Source of the DNA: Hyphomicrobiales bacterium
Lineage (GTDB): Bacteria > Pseudomonadota > Alphaproteobacteria > Rhizobiales > Rhizobiaceae
Length of the DNA stretch: 51,928 nt
Assembly: GCA_900468805.1 (NCBI GenBank)
Contig: UEIF01000036.1
Span: 1 to 51,928, forward strand
Reading direction: 5' to 3'
Every line of letters begins with the position of its first letter. The stretch's first letter is position 1. Below, piece by piece: positions 1 through 8,289 of the stretch. A program made the position numbers and the translations under genes. The notes under the pieces are model-generated. The model was given only the letters and a program-made list of their open reading frames with translations. It was not told where the DNA came from and did not search any database.

Positions 1-796
1 CCGTCCACATATGGGATTTGGCACCTTTGGGCGGAACGGCACGGAGGGTGTCGATGCAATCCTCTGCGCGCTCGAAACCGGCTACCGGCATCTCGATACC
101 GCGCAAACCTATGACACCGAATTCGAAGTCGGCGAAGCGTTGCGCCGCTCTGGCCTTGACCGAGACGAGGTTTTTCTAACGACGAAGATTTCGACCGACA
201 ATTTCGGTCCCGGCGCACTCGTCCCTTCTCTGGAAAAGAGCCTGGAGACGCTCAGGGTCGATCAGGTGGACCAGACACTGATCCACTGGCCGTCGCCCAA
301 TGGCCGCATTCCGCTCGAAGTCTACATCACCCAGATCGCCGAGGCGCAGGCCCGCGGTCTGACGAAGCTGATCGGCGTTTCGAACTTCACGATTGCCCTG
401 CTGGAGGAGACGGAAGCACTGCTCGGCAAGGGCAGGATCACCAACAACCAGTTCGAACTCAACCCGATCCTGCAGAACAAGAAGCTCGCAAACTACTGCC
501 GGGAAAAAGAAATACTCGTCACCTGCTATCTGCCGATCGCCCGTGGCATCCTTTCCGACGAGCCGGTGCTGCGCGCAATCGGTGAAAAACACGATGCGAC
601 GCCGGAACAAGTGGCGATCGCCTTCGAGCTTGCCAAGGGCTATTGCACCATTCCGACATCGGGCAGGCCGGAACGCATCCGCTCGAACTTCAAGGCAAGC
701 TCGATCAGGCTTTCAGCTCAGGAAATCTCCCATATCGAGACCATCGACCGCAATCACCGCGTCGTGGATCCGGACTGGGGCCCGAAGTGGGACTAG
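1..796 (+). CDS. Aldo/keto reductase, 5'-partial
   Basis: NAD(P)H-dependent reductase of the aldo/keto reductase superfamily, cytosolic, acting on small aldehydes or ketones; the substrate cannot be read from sequence. The frame is open to the left edge (Arg-Pro-His precede the first Met at position 11), so the true start lies outside the window and only about 264 residues are seen. The family signature HLDTAQTYD carries the catalytic Asp and Tyr, TTKIS carries the catalytic Lys, and LIHWP carries the His. IGVSNF and IPTSGRPERI (cofactor phosphate region) follow in the usual order. The length and ending resemble DkgB-type 2,5-diketo-gluconate reductases. It is followed by nearly 400 bases without a gene, so it is probably not in an operon with the regulator downstream. 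Confidence 0.9.
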   Translation, partial: RPHMGFGTFGRNGTEGVDAILCALETGYRHLDTAQTYDTEFEVGEALRRSGLDRDEVFLTTKISTDNFGPGALVPSLEKSLETLRVDQVDQTLIHWPSPNGRIPLEVYITQIAEAQARGLTKLIGVSNFTIALLEETEALLGKGRITNNQFELNPILQNKKLANYCREKEILVTCYLPIARGILSDEPVLRAIGEKHDATPEQVAIAFELAKGYCTIPTSGRPERIRSNFKASSIRLSAQEISHIETIDRNHRVVDPDWGPKWD

Positions 797-1190
797 GTGT
801 TTGATCGGTTGCCTCGGCAGGCTGTCGGATCCGATCTCTGTGAGACCGAGGTCGAATATCTCGTCCAACATGAATAGGCCCGGCACGCGCAAGAGGTGCT
901 CTGGTGGCGCAGCAAAAAGGGGCTTAAATCTAGGCAGAGGAAGCTGCAACACAGGACGAATATATGGCGGCATTGCCGGTCCGCATGATCCAAAATAGAG
1001 CGGTGTCTCACGCCGATATGCAGCATTCGTAAAGTATGCCGGCAGCAAGCACCTGCCGCGACCGTAAATATTCGATGAAAATCTTGCTCCATCAAAGCAA
1101 AAGCGCTTCCCGTTGCCCGCTATTCACTCTAACATCATCCAATCGGCCGGTGCGCTCCAGGCGTTCCGGCTTTTGAAGGTGAGAACCGTG
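797..1190. other. Intergenic, no gene recognised
   Basis: No convincing gene is seen on either strand. The right part must hold the promoter of the SARP-type regulator. A TTG at 1113 would extend that regulator by 26 residues, but those residues resemble no domain. Confidence 0.5.
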
Positions 1191-3143
1191 ATGGACGGGT
1201 CAACGGGGGAAGTGAAAGCGAACAGACTATGTCTGCTCGGCAGGCCGCAATTGTTGGCCGCCGGGACTGAGCTTCCCTTACCCGAAAAATCCTACTTCCT
1301 GCTGGCAATGTTAGCGCTGTCGTCGGAGCCGCTGGTCGACCGCGAAACCATCCGATGCCAGCTCTGGCAATCCGAACTTCCCGAAAAACGCGCCGGCAGC
1401 CTACGCCAGCTCCTGTCCCGCATCGAGCAGAGCATTCCCGAAGGCCTGCCACCCTTGCTCACCGCCACGCGCACCCATCTCGGCCTGGCACCGGGTTGGG
1501 AGATCGACCTCAATATCCTCAAGCGGAAGGATGTGCTGGAGCGTGACGAAAGCGGCATCCTGCTCGGCGAACTGCTCGAAAGCGTCAAATCACCGACGCA
1601 GGGCGCAGAAGACTGGCTGACCTTCGAACGTCAACGCATCGACGAAGCGCGCTCGGCCCATCTTGTCCGCCTGCTGGAAAGTGACGACGGACGCCCGGAC
1701 GAAGAACTGATCGCCTTTGCCAAGCGGCTGATCGAGCTCGATTCCGCCAATGAGATCGCCTGCCGGGCGCTGATGCGCGCCCATGCCCGCATGAACGACC
1801 TGCCGGCGGCGCGTCAGGCCTATCTGAAGTGCCGCAGCCAACTGAAGAACGATTTCGATATCGAGCCGGACGGGGCCACGACGGCGCTTGCCCGTGAACT
1901 CGGCATCCTGGCCGCCGCGCAGCCGGTAACAGAACGTCCGCGTCCTACCTCGGAGTTGCTGATCGATCCGGCTGGCCAGCCGCGCATCGTCATCCTGCCC
2001 CCCGAAAGCATCTTCACCGATCCGCTGATGGAGCGTGTCGGCCGCGCACTGCTCGAGGATGTCACGATCGGCCTCAGCCAGCAACGCGGCTTCAAGGTGA
2101 TCGCCGCCCATACGAGCCTCGAAATGCTGAGCCGCGCCCTCGACCCGACGCGCACCACCGTCGGCCCGCTCGACCTGTCCTTCGACTATGCCGTCTATGT
2201 GACAATCCAGGGCCGGGACGAGGATGTCTATGCCACCTGCCGGCTGACGCGCACGGCAACCTCTGAGGTTCTGTGGGCGGTCGAAATTCCCTTTGCGATG
2301 CAGAAGATCAGCGAAGCCTTCAGCCAGCTCACACGGCGCATCGTCATGACACTCGCCGATACGATCGAGCGCACCGAACTGGCGATGCCGCTCGGCGATG
2401 TGCCCGCTTCCGCCTATCGCCTCTATCTCGAAGGCAAGCGGTTGATTGCCCAGACCGACCTGCAGCACCTGCGCCAGGCGCGCAAATGGTTCAAGTCGTC
2501 GCTCAGCCGTTATGAACATTTCTCGCCGTCCCATGCTGGCATGTCGCGCGCCCTCGGCATGGAATGGCTGATCCGCGGCATGCGCGACCGTGACCTGCTC
2601 GACGAGGCCTATACCGCCGCGAGGATGGCGCGGCAGACCGATCCGAACAGCGGTCGGGCCTATCGCGAACTCGGCTTCGTGGCGCTCTATCGCCGCCGCT
2701 TCGACGAAAGCCTTGAGCATTTCCAGCAGGCCCAGGATCTCAATCCTAACGATGCCGATATCCTTGCCGATTTCGCCGATGCGCTTTCCCATGACGGCGA
2801 TTTCGATCGGGCGCTGGAGCTCAGCAAGGCCGCCTTCAAGCTTAACCCGCTGCCACCAGACTATTATTACTGGAACCTCGGCGGTATCCACTTCATGCGC
2901 GAAGAGTATGAAGAGGCGATCGAGGCGCTGGAGCCGGTGAAGGCGAAACAGGCGACAGCCCGGTTGCTCGCCGCTGCGCACGCCATGGCGGGCCATGCCG
3001 CGAAAGCCAGAAATTACGCCAGAGTCGTGCTGGAAAACTTCCCCGATTTCCGCAGCGAAGAGATCCGTCATTTCGTTCCCGATCGCGATCCGGCCTTTAC
3101 CGAACCGCTGATAAAAGGCCTGCAACTCGCCGGTCTTCCATGA
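1191..3143 (+). CDS. SARP/BTAD-type transcriptional regulator with TPR repeats
   Basis: About 650 residues. The N-terminal ~90 residues form a winged-helix domain of the SARP/OmpR kind (LCLLGRPQLL ... EKSYFLLAMLAL ... VDRETIRCQLW ... LRQLLSRI). A BTAD-like helical domain follows, with the family-typical stretch LMRAHARMNDLPAARQAY. The middle part resembles the domain found after BTAD in adenylate-cyclase-like regulators, and the last ~200 residues are TPR repeats (AYRELGFVALYRRRFDESLE, then NPNDADILADFADAL). I chose the ATG at 1191 because an in-frame TTG at 1113 adds only unstructured sequence; GTG at 1188 is also possible. It lies 102 nt upstream of the candidate precursor peptide and runs in the same direction, so it is the likely pathway regulator. 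What it senses is unknown. Confidence 0.85.
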   Translation: MDGSTGEVKANRLCLLGRPQLLAAGTELPLPEKSYFLLAMLALSSEPLVDRETIRCQLWQSELPEKRAGSLRQLLSRIEQSIPEGLPPLLTATRTHLGLAPGWEIDLNILKRKDVLERDESGILLGELLESVKSPTQGAEDWLTFERQRIDEARSAHLVRLLESDDGRPDEELIAFAKRLIELDSANEIACRALMRAHARMNDLPAARQAYLKCRSQLKNDFDIEPDGATTALARELGILAAAQPVTERPRPTSELLIDPAGQPRIVILPPESIFTDPLMERVGRALLEDVTIGLSQQRGFKVIAAHTSLEMLSRALDPTRTTVGPLDLSFDYAVYVTIQGRDEDVYATCRLTRTATSEVLWAVEIPFAMQKISEAFSQLTRRIVMTLADTIERTELAMPLGDVPASAYRLYLEGKRLIAQTDLQHLRQARKWFKSSLSRYEHFSPSHAGMSRALGMEWLIRGMRDRDLLDEAYTAARMARQTDPNSGRAYRELGFVALYRRRFDESLEHFQQAQDLNPNDADILADFADALSHDGDFDRALELSKAAFKLNPLPPDYYYWNLGGIHFMREEYEEAIEALEPVKAKQATARLLAAAHAMAGHAAKARNYARVVLENFPDFRSEEIRHFVPDRDPAFTEPLIKGLQLAGLP

Positions 3144-3204
3144 CGCGCAGCCTTTTAACGAAGCCTGTAACGCTTAAATGACGCAGGCAATGCTCTCTTC
3201 CAAT

Positions 3205-3230
3205 GGTTAACGGCGGCCAGCCGCCCAACC
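3205..3230 (+). promoter_or_regulatory. Hairpin in the leader of the precursor-peptide gene
   Basis: GGCGG-CCAG-CCGCC forms a GC-rich stem with a four-base loop, flanked by a further GGTT/AACC pair. There is no T-run after it, so it is not a typical terminator. It ends 15 nt before the precursor ATG, just upstream of the Shine-Dalgarno sequence CGGAGAGAG. It could stabilise the peptide mRNA or partly insulate it from the regulator gene. This role is inferred. Confidence 0.4.
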
Positions 3231-3245
3231 AATCGGAGAGAGATC

Positions 3246-3389
3246 ATGAAGACCGTTGAAACCAACGCCGCAATCCAGACCCAGGCACTTCGTTTTTCCG
3301 CTGCCGCCAAGGCCGCCATCAAGCAGGACGAGCTTACCGTATCGGCAAACGGCCTCGAAAGCCTGACGCATGCGCTGAGGTTTCGCTAA
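3246..3389 (+). CDS. Candidate RiPP precursor peptide (47 residues)
   Basis: Small ORF with a strong ribosome site (GGAGAGAG, 3 nt before the ATG), ending 13 nt before the YcaO gene. The peptide begins MKTVETNAAIQTQ and ends ESLTHALRFR. It has no cysteine, several Ser/Thr residues (T3, T6, T12, S18, T31, S33, S39, T41), and a repeated motif: TQALRF at residues 12-17 and THALRF at 41-46. Position, size and company (YcaO plus TfuA) are what is expected of a ribosomally made, post-translationally modified peptide. The absence of Cys argues against thiazole formation and leaves thioamides or Ser/Thr-derived azolines. Its role as precursor is inferred; no close relative is recognised. It is too short for ordinary gene callers and is easily missed. 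Confidence 0.7.
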   Translation: MKTVETNAAIQTQALRFSAAAKAAIKQDELTVSANGLESLTHALRFR

Positions 3390-3402
3390 GGAACCAATCA
3401 GC

Positions 3403-4665
3403 ATGTCTGCTTTGGCCGACCTTGAAGTGCTTGCCGCCGACCTCAACCGGTCTTCGGCAGGCGTCAACAGCTACCACGACCGGTCGATGACACCGGCGCA
3501 GACCTATGCGGCGATCAAACCGCATCTGCGCGACTTCGGCGTCACCCGTGTCGGGCTGCTGACCGGGCTCGACGTGCTGAACATTCCGGTTGCCTTCGCC
3601 ACACGGCCGAACAGCCACACGCTGTCGGTCTTCCAGGGCAAGGGCATCGACAAGGAAGCGGCGATGACCTCGGCCGCCATGGAGGCGATCGAGACCCGCA
3701 TCGCCGAAATTGCGCCTGCCGACCTGACGCTCGCCAGCCTTGAGACCATGAAAGCGGAGCGGGCCGCGATGATCGATCTCGACAGCGTGGCGCGCTGTGC
3801 CCCCGACGAGATCGGCGACGGCCAGATCCCCTGGTGCTCCGGCTTCGAGCTTCTTTCTGGCAGCACCACTTTCGTGCCCTGGTGGCTGGTTGGACTCGAC
3901 CATCGCGGCGAGCGACCACCGGGCTTCGAACAGTCGAGTGATGGCCTTGCCTCGGGCAATACGCCGGCCGAAGCCGTCTTGCACGGGCTCTGTGAACTGG
4001 TCGAGCGCGATGCCTGGGCGCTCACCCAGCTCAAGTCCCCTGAACAGCTCAAGCAGAACCGCGTCGATCCGCTCGCCTTCGGCGATGCCGTGATCGACGT
4101 CATGGTCGATCGCATTCGACAGGCCGGCATGCGCCTACTGCTGATCGACATGACCACCGATATCGGTGTCCCGGCCTTTCTCGCCGTCATCATTCCGGGC
4201 AATCTTTCCGATCGCGTCGATGCCCGCTGGGCTCAGGTCTGCGGCGGTTGCGGCTGCCATCCCGATCCGGTGCGCGCGGCACTGCGCGCCATCACCGAGG
4301 CCGCCCAGAGCCGGCTGACGGCGATTGCCGGCAGCCGTGACGATTTCTCGCCGAGGATTTACCAGCGGATCGACCGCAGCGCCGGCATGCGCCAGGTCGT
4401 CGATCTCTGCAACGATGATGCGGCGCTCAAACCCTTCCCCATGCGCCCGCATCGCCCGGCGACGATCCAGGATACGATCCGCCATATCGCCGGCCGGCTG
4501 AGGGCCGCCGGCATCAGCCAGATCATTGCCGTGCCGTTTTGCCATCCCACCCTTCCGGTCTCCGTCGTGCGGGTCATTGTGCCGGGCCTCGAGGTCGATA
4601 TCAGCGGCCAGTATATCCAGCTCGGCCTGCGCGCCGTCAACGTCATCAGGGAGGCCGCGGCATGA
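3403..4665 (+). CDS. YcaO-domain ATP-dependent peptide backbone-modifying enzyme
   Basis: 420-residue YcaO protein. YcaO enzymes use ATP to phosphorylate a peptide amide oxygen, giving azolines (internal Ser/Thr/Cys nucleophile) or thioamides (external sulfide). The ATP/Mg2+-binding elements are visible: GKG followed by S90-A-A-M-E94-A-I-E97, and E190 with CELVERDAW (E198, E201, R202, D203). EAAQSRL follows further on. No separate ocin-ThiF or E1-like partner is seen nearby; instead TfuA follows directly. The ATG at 3403 has a weak AAGGA upstream, consistent with coupling to the precursor ORF that ends at 3389. Together with TfuA, thioamidation is the more likely chemistry; azoline formation remains possible. 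Confidence 0.93.
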   Translation: MSALADLEVLAADLNRSSAGVNSYHDRSMTPAQTYAAIKPHLRDFGVTRVGLLTGLDVLNIPVAFATRPNSHTLSVFQGKGIDKEAAMTSAAMEAIETRIAEIAPADLTLASLETMKAERAAMIDLDSVARCAPDEIGDGQIPWCSGFELLSGSTTFVPWWLVGLDHRGERPPGFEQSSDGLASGNTPAEAVLHGLCELVERDAWALTQLKSPEQLKQNRVDPLAFGDAVIDVMVDRIRQAGMRLLLIDMTTDIGVPAFLAVIIPGNLSDRVDARWAQVCGGCGCHPDPVRAALRAITEAAQSRLTAIAGSRDDFSPRIYQRIDRSAGMRQVVDLCNDDAALKPFPMRPHRPATIQDTIRHIAGRLRAAGISQIIAVPFCHPTLPVSVVRVIVPGLEVDISGQYIQLGLRAVNVIREAAA

Positions 4666-5408
4666 AAATCCTGTTCGTCGGCCCGAGCCTTGCAGGTGAC
4701 ATCGCCGAAACCCGCAAGCAGCATCCCGATATCGATTTTCGCGCGCCCGCGGCCTGCGGCGACATTCTGAAAGCAGTACATGAGGGGGCGACAGCGATCG
4801 GCCTGATCGACGGCTATTTCGGCGACCTGCCGTCGGTCTGGCACAAGGAGATCCTCTTTGCACTGCAAAAGGGCGTTGCCGTTGCCGGCGGTTCCAGCAT
4901 GGGGGCGCTGCGTGCTGCCGAATGCTCCGTCTTCGGCATGGTCGGCATAGGCTCGATCTTCGACGACTACGAATCGGGCGATCTCATTGATGACGAAGCG
5001 GTGGCGCTCGTCCATGCGCCGCAGGAACTCGGCTGGCTGCCGCTTTCCGTCCCCTGGGTCGATTTCGAGCCGACCATAGAAGGTCTCTATGCCAAGGGTG
5101 AAATTAGCGTCAGCGAGCGCAAGAAGCTGCTGCTGGCCGGCCGCTTCCTGCATTTCTCCGAACGGACCTATTCGAAGGTGGTCGACGAATGCCATTTCGC
5201 CCGCAAGCTGCGGCGCGACCAGATCCTGGAGGCGATCCGCACCAACCGCGTCGAACGCAAACGCAGCGACGCCCGGTTGATACTGGACTGGCTGAAGAAG
5301 GGTGAGTTTGCGTCAACACAGCGTGACTGGAGCTTTGCAGTAACCTCGCATTGGGACCTGCTGCAGGCCGAAATCACGCAGCAGATGCAACCTGTAACGC
5401 TCGAATAA
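4662..5408 (+). CDS. tfuA: TfuA-like protein (YcaO partner)
   Basis: 248-residue TfuA-domain protein. TfuA is named from the trifolitoxin locus of Rhizobium leguminosarum bv. trifolii. In characterised YcaO-TfuA pairs (methyl-coenzyme M reductase and thioviridamide-type peptides) it is needed for thioamide formation, probably by helping deliver sulfide. The N-terminus MKILFVGPSL, the central GLIDGYFGDLPSVWHKEILFAL and the core VAGGSSMGALRAAE with GMVGIG are typical. The ATG overlaps the YcaO stop as ATGA, so translation is probably coupled and the two are made in similar amounts. The C-terminal ~100 residues (helical, ending TQRDWSFAV...) follow the usual TfuA_core domain. Confidence 0.93.
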   Translation: MKILFVGPSLAGDIAETRKQHPDIDFRAPAACGDILKAVHEGATAIGLIDGYFGDLPSVWHKEILFALQKGVAVAGGSSMGALRAAECSVFGMVGIGSIFDDYESGDLIDDEAVALVHAPQELGWLPLSVPWVDFEPTIEGLYAKGEISVSERKKLLLAGRFLHFSERTYSKVVDECHFARKLRRDQILEAIRTNRVERKRSDARLILDWLKKGEFASTQRDWSFAVTSHWDLLQAEITQQMQPVTLE

Positions 5409-5466
5409 CGGTTCAAAGCCCAAGGTATCCTGCGTGGGGATTTGACTGTTGTCGAGGGCGGAAACA

Positions 5467-5733
5467 ATGTTTGAAAAAAGGGACCAGGGTGCAGGCAGAG
5501 AATACGCAAGGCTCTTCCGGCTGCTGTCGGCAGCCAAGGACGAGGCTGAAAAACTTCAGCTGCGCAATCTCATGCACCTGACAAACATGGCACTGCTGCA
5601 GGTCGTCATCGATTGGGACGGCATCGATCCGGACAGGGAGCTCGATGCGAACCTCGAAAAACTCGTCGGCAGCAAAGCCAAGATCGCAATGAAGGACGCT
5701 GGCGAAAATCTGATCTTGATCGAACGCCATTAA
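5467..5733 (+). CDS. Small hypothetical protein downstream of tfuA
   Basis: 88-residue, mostly helical, charged soluble protein, not recognised. It starts MFEKRDQGAGREYARLF and has no signal peptide or membrane segment. The ATG at 5467 is preferred over a TTG at 5449. It lies 58 nt after tfuA in the same direction, so it may be the last gene of the peptide-modification operon or an independent gene. Helical content and size would suit a small binding or immunity protein, but nothing in the sequence proves this. Confidence 0.65.
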   Translation: MFEKRDQGAGREYARLFRLLSAAKDEAEKLQLRNLMHLTNMALLQVVIDWDGIDPDRELDANLEKLVGSKAKIAMKDAGENLILIERH

Positions 5734-5779
5734 TCCCGATGCGGGGTGCGACTGATCGCTATAAATTCAGGCCGACGTG

Positions 5780-6187
5780 TTATTCCGCAGCGTCGGCTTC
5801 CATCTGCTCGGTACTGGCGATTGCCTGGACGAGCTTAAGGATTTTCTTGCGAAGCTGCTCATTCTTGATCGAGAAAAAGGCAGCGTTGAGCTGGACGCCT
5901 TCACGCGAAATGACGAATTCTTCGCTCGGAGCGGGATTATCATTTGCGTTGGCGGCAGCTGCCGTCAGATCGTCGAAGAAGGTTCTGACGTCAACGCTCA
6001 GCGCGCCGGCGATTTCGACGAGCATGCTGGCGGAGACGCGGTTGGATCCCTTTTCGTATTTCTGGATCTGCTGGAAGGTCACGCCAACACGATCGCCCAG
6101 TTCCGTCTGAGAAACCTTTCTCAGCAGTCGCTGTATACGGATCGTTTTGCCGACGTGAACGTCCACGGAATGCGGTTCTTCTTTCAT
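5780..6187 (-). CDS. XRE-family helix-turn-helix regulator
   Basis: 135-residue DNA-binding protein. The N-terminal part is a classic Cro/CI-type HTH: VGKTIRIQRLLRKVSQTELG, then VGVTFQQIQKYEKGSNRVSA, followed by a helix with ALSVDVRTFFDDL. The C-terminal ~55 residues form the short acidic/hydrophobic tail seen in a large paralogous family of rhizobial XRE regulators. It is convergent with the small gene at 5467-5733 (46 nt between stops). It may or may not control the YcaO-TfuA locus; its own promoter faces the fuconolactonase side. Confidence 0.9.
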   Translation of the reverse strand: MKEEPHSVDVHVGKTIRIQRLLRKVSQTELGDRVGVTFQQIQKYEKGSNRVSASMLVEIAGALSVDVRTFFDDLTAAAANANDNPAPSEEFVISREGVQLNAAFFSIKNEQLRKKILKLVQAIASTEQMEADAAE

Positions 6188-6418
6188 CTGATATTCCCTC
6201 CTGCGAAAACCGGCCAGACAACTTACACGGCCGGCAGTAACAACTTTTAGCCGAGTTAGTTCAACCTAGCAATTGTTCGCATGTCGTTTAGGCTGGGCCA
6301 AAACATCGCGCCATCCGAGAGCCCCTACGGATTGCACGCCGCGACAGATCACTTCAAACGAGAATCCGGTAGAATTGAACTTCGAAAGCGCGACGCCGGG
6401 TGAGCTATCGGGGCAGAC

Positions 6419-7243
6419 TCAGAGCTTCCACAGACGCTGCGCATTGCCATGAAGGAGCTTTGAACGCTCCGTTTCCGCCGTGCCCGACAGCACGGCCTGG
6501 GTGGCCGCGACCCAGGTGGAAAGACCGTTCGCCAGCGTGCAGACGGGCCAGTCGCTACCCCAGACCACGCGATCCCAGCCGAAGCTTGATACGACATGCT
6601 CGATATAGGGACGCAGGTTTTCCGCCGTCCAGCTTGTCGGGTCGGCATTGGTAACGATGCCGGAAATCTTGGCGACGATATTCGGCCGGCGGGCGATTTC
6701 GACGATACCGCGGCTCCAGGGCTCGAAAGCGTTCGACTTGATATCCGGATTGCCGCAATGATCGAGCACGAACTGGACATCGGGCGCGGCATCGGTGAGC
6801 GCGCCCACCTTGCTCACCTGATGCGGCAGCGTGCAGAGATCGAAGGTCAGACCAGTGCCGGAAAGTCTTCTGACATTTTCGCGAAAGAGCGCGCCTTCAG
6901 AGATATCGTCGGGCACCACATGCAGCACGCGCCGGAAGCCCTTGACGAAGGGATCGGCTTTCTGGCGATCCAGATAGGCGGCAAAGCCGTCGTCTTCCGG
7001 CCGGCAGGAGACGATCGCACCGGCCACCAGATCGCCGAGGCGGCTGATATAATCGGTCTCGGCCTGCATGATGACGGGATCGACGTCCACCTCCATGTGC
7101 AGCGCTTTGGTGATGCCGCAGCGCTTGGCTTCGCTCGCGTAGGTTTCGTAGAGAAAATCGCGGTCGAGGGCGGGCACATCGGTAAGCCAGGGATAACTTA
7201 ACGCCGAACGGTCGATGACGTGCAGATGGGTATCGATGAACAC
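6419..7243 (-). CDS. Amidohydrolase, probable L-fuconolactonase
   Basis: 274-residue TIM-barrel amidohydrolase of the COG3618 group, which hydrolyses sugar lactones to aldonates. Metal and active-site motifs are FIDTHLHVID near the start, FVLDHCGNPD in the middle and VVWGSDWPVC near the end. I chose the GTG at 7243 because GGAGGAAAAG lies directly upstream and FIDTHLHV is the usual N-terminus of the family; an ATG at 7300 would add 19 unlikely residues. It follows the IclR gene by 75 nt in the same direction, opposite an L-fuconate dehydratase gene. That context points to the lactone-opening step of oxidative L-fucose breakdown; related lactones such as L-rhamnono-lactone are possible. Confidence 0.85.
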   Translation of the reverse strand: MFIDTHLHVIDRSALSYPWLTDVPALDRDFLYETYASEAKRCGITKALHMEVDVDPVIMQAETDYISRLGDLVAGAIVSCRPEDDGFAAYLDRQKADPFVKGFRRVLHVVPDDISEGALFRENVRRLSGTGLTFDLCTLPHQVSKVGALTDAAPDVQFVLDHCGNPDIKSNAFEPWSRGIVEIARRPNIVAKISGIVTNADPTSWTAENLRPYIEHVVSSFGWDRVVWGSDWPVCTLANGLSTWVAATQAVLSGTAETERSKLLHGNAQRLWKL

Positions 7244-7318
7244 GCTCTTTTCCTCCAAAGAGTGGCATTTCAACCTATCCCTGGTGAATGGATTGTTCAA
7301 ATAGAAATTCTGCTCGCC

Positions 7319-8104
7319 CTAACTCCGTGCGGCGATGCTGGCGCCGGCGAGCGCCGAAAGCTCAGCCGCCGTCTTCTGCACCATGCCGATCGCCTGGGTG
7401 ATATCGGGCGCTGCCGGCGCATTGACGAGCGCGATATAGGGACAGGTGAGCGCGGCAATACCGCGTCCGTCCGACCCCAGGACCGGTGCCGAGAGATTGT
7501 AGACGCCAGCGGTCTGGGCGCTCGCCATCATCTCATAGCCGCGCTTGCGGATCTGGTTCAGCCGCTCGTGAAAATCCGGGCCGAGATCGACCTCCTCACG
7601 GCTGCGCACATGCTCCGAGATCATCATCTCGCGCTCCTCGTCGCTGCGGAAGGCAAGCAGCACATGGCCGGACCCGGTGTCGAAAAGGCTGATATGGGAA
7701 CCGATGCGGATCGACAGGCCCCAATAATCGGGCGCCTCCTGCTGGGCGATGACGACGGCAGCCCCACGGTCGAAGACGGCCAGATGGTTTGCCTGACGGG
7801 AGCGTTGGGCGAGATCGCGCATGAGCGGCGTCGCATAGGAAGCAAGCCGGCGCACCGGCGCATGCAGTTGCGCCAGGCCGAAAAGTTTCAGGGTGAGAGA
7901 ATAACGGTCGCCATCGAGCCTCGTCACGTAACCGCGCTTCACGAGACGGTCGAGCATGCGGTAAAATTCGTTCGGGCTGCGCTCCAGCCGTTTGGCGATT
8001 TCCGCCTGCGTCAGGCCGCTATCGACACCCGCCAGAAGTTCGAGAATATCGAGACCCTTGTCGAGCGCCGGAGCGCGATAGCGATCTGACTCGTCGGTCT
8101 CCAT
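7319..8104 (-). CDS. IclR-family transcriptional regulator
   Basis: 261 residues. An N-terminal winged helix (ALDKGLDILELLAG ... LTQAEIAKRLERSPNEFYRMLDRLVKRGYVTR) is followed by the IclR effector-binding domain (residues ~85-255, with SLFDTGSGHVLLAF and a late YNLSAPVLGSDGRGIAALT). It sits between the lactonase gene, with which it is co-directional, and the divergent SDR-dehydratase genes, so it is the likely regulator of both arms. A nested palindrome in the divergent promoter (8189-8213) is the likely operator. The inducer is probably a fucose-pathway intermediate, by inference from context. Confidence 0.92.
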   Translation of the reverse strand: METDESDRYRAPALDKGLDILELLAGVDSGLTQAEIAKRLERSPNEFYRMLDRLVKRGYVTRLDGDRYSLTLKLFGLAQLHAPVRRLASYATPLMRDLAQRSRQANHLAVFDRGAAVVIAQQEAPDYWGLSIRIGSHISLFDTGSGHVLLAFRSDEEREMMISEHVRSREEVDLGPDFHERLNQIRKRGYEMMASAQTAGVYNLSAPVLGSDGRGIAALTCPYIALVNAPAAPDITQAIGMVQKTAAELSALAGASIAARS

Positions 8105-8188
8105 TCTTCCCTCCTGTGAATATCATTCTGCATATACGCAGACAGGCGGACGGAAAAGAAAAAGTTCGCGCTTGACCATAGAGCCATC

Positions 8189-8213
8189 GTCTGTTTGTCT
8201 ATAAACAGACAAA
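8189..8213. promoter_or_regulatory. Nested palindrome, candidate IclR operator
   Basis: Two overlapping inverted repeats share the same bases: GTCTGTTT-gtctat-AAACAGAC (8189-8210, perfect 8-bp arms) and TTTGTCT-ataaac-AGACAAA (8194-8213, perfect 7-bp arms). The site is 85 nt upstream of the IclR start and about 210 nt upstream of the SDR start, inside the 321-nt divergent region. Position and symmetry suit an IclR dimer/tetramer site; binding is inferred. Confidence 0.55.
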
Positions 8214-8289
8214 TCAAGTCTGAGGATATCGTTCCCGGAAAACTCGCCAGGGCGAGACAAAAACAAGATAACGGGAGAGGGAGAAGGCC

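Noticed and set aside
176..610. Long minus-strand open frame inside the aldo/keto reductase gene
   Set aside because: It is antisense to a clear enzyme and has no domain-like sequence; GC-rich DNA gives such frames.
1590..3125. 511-codon minus-strand frame opposite the SARP/BTAD regulator
   Set aside because: Long but compositionally odd and fully antisense to a protein with recognised domains.
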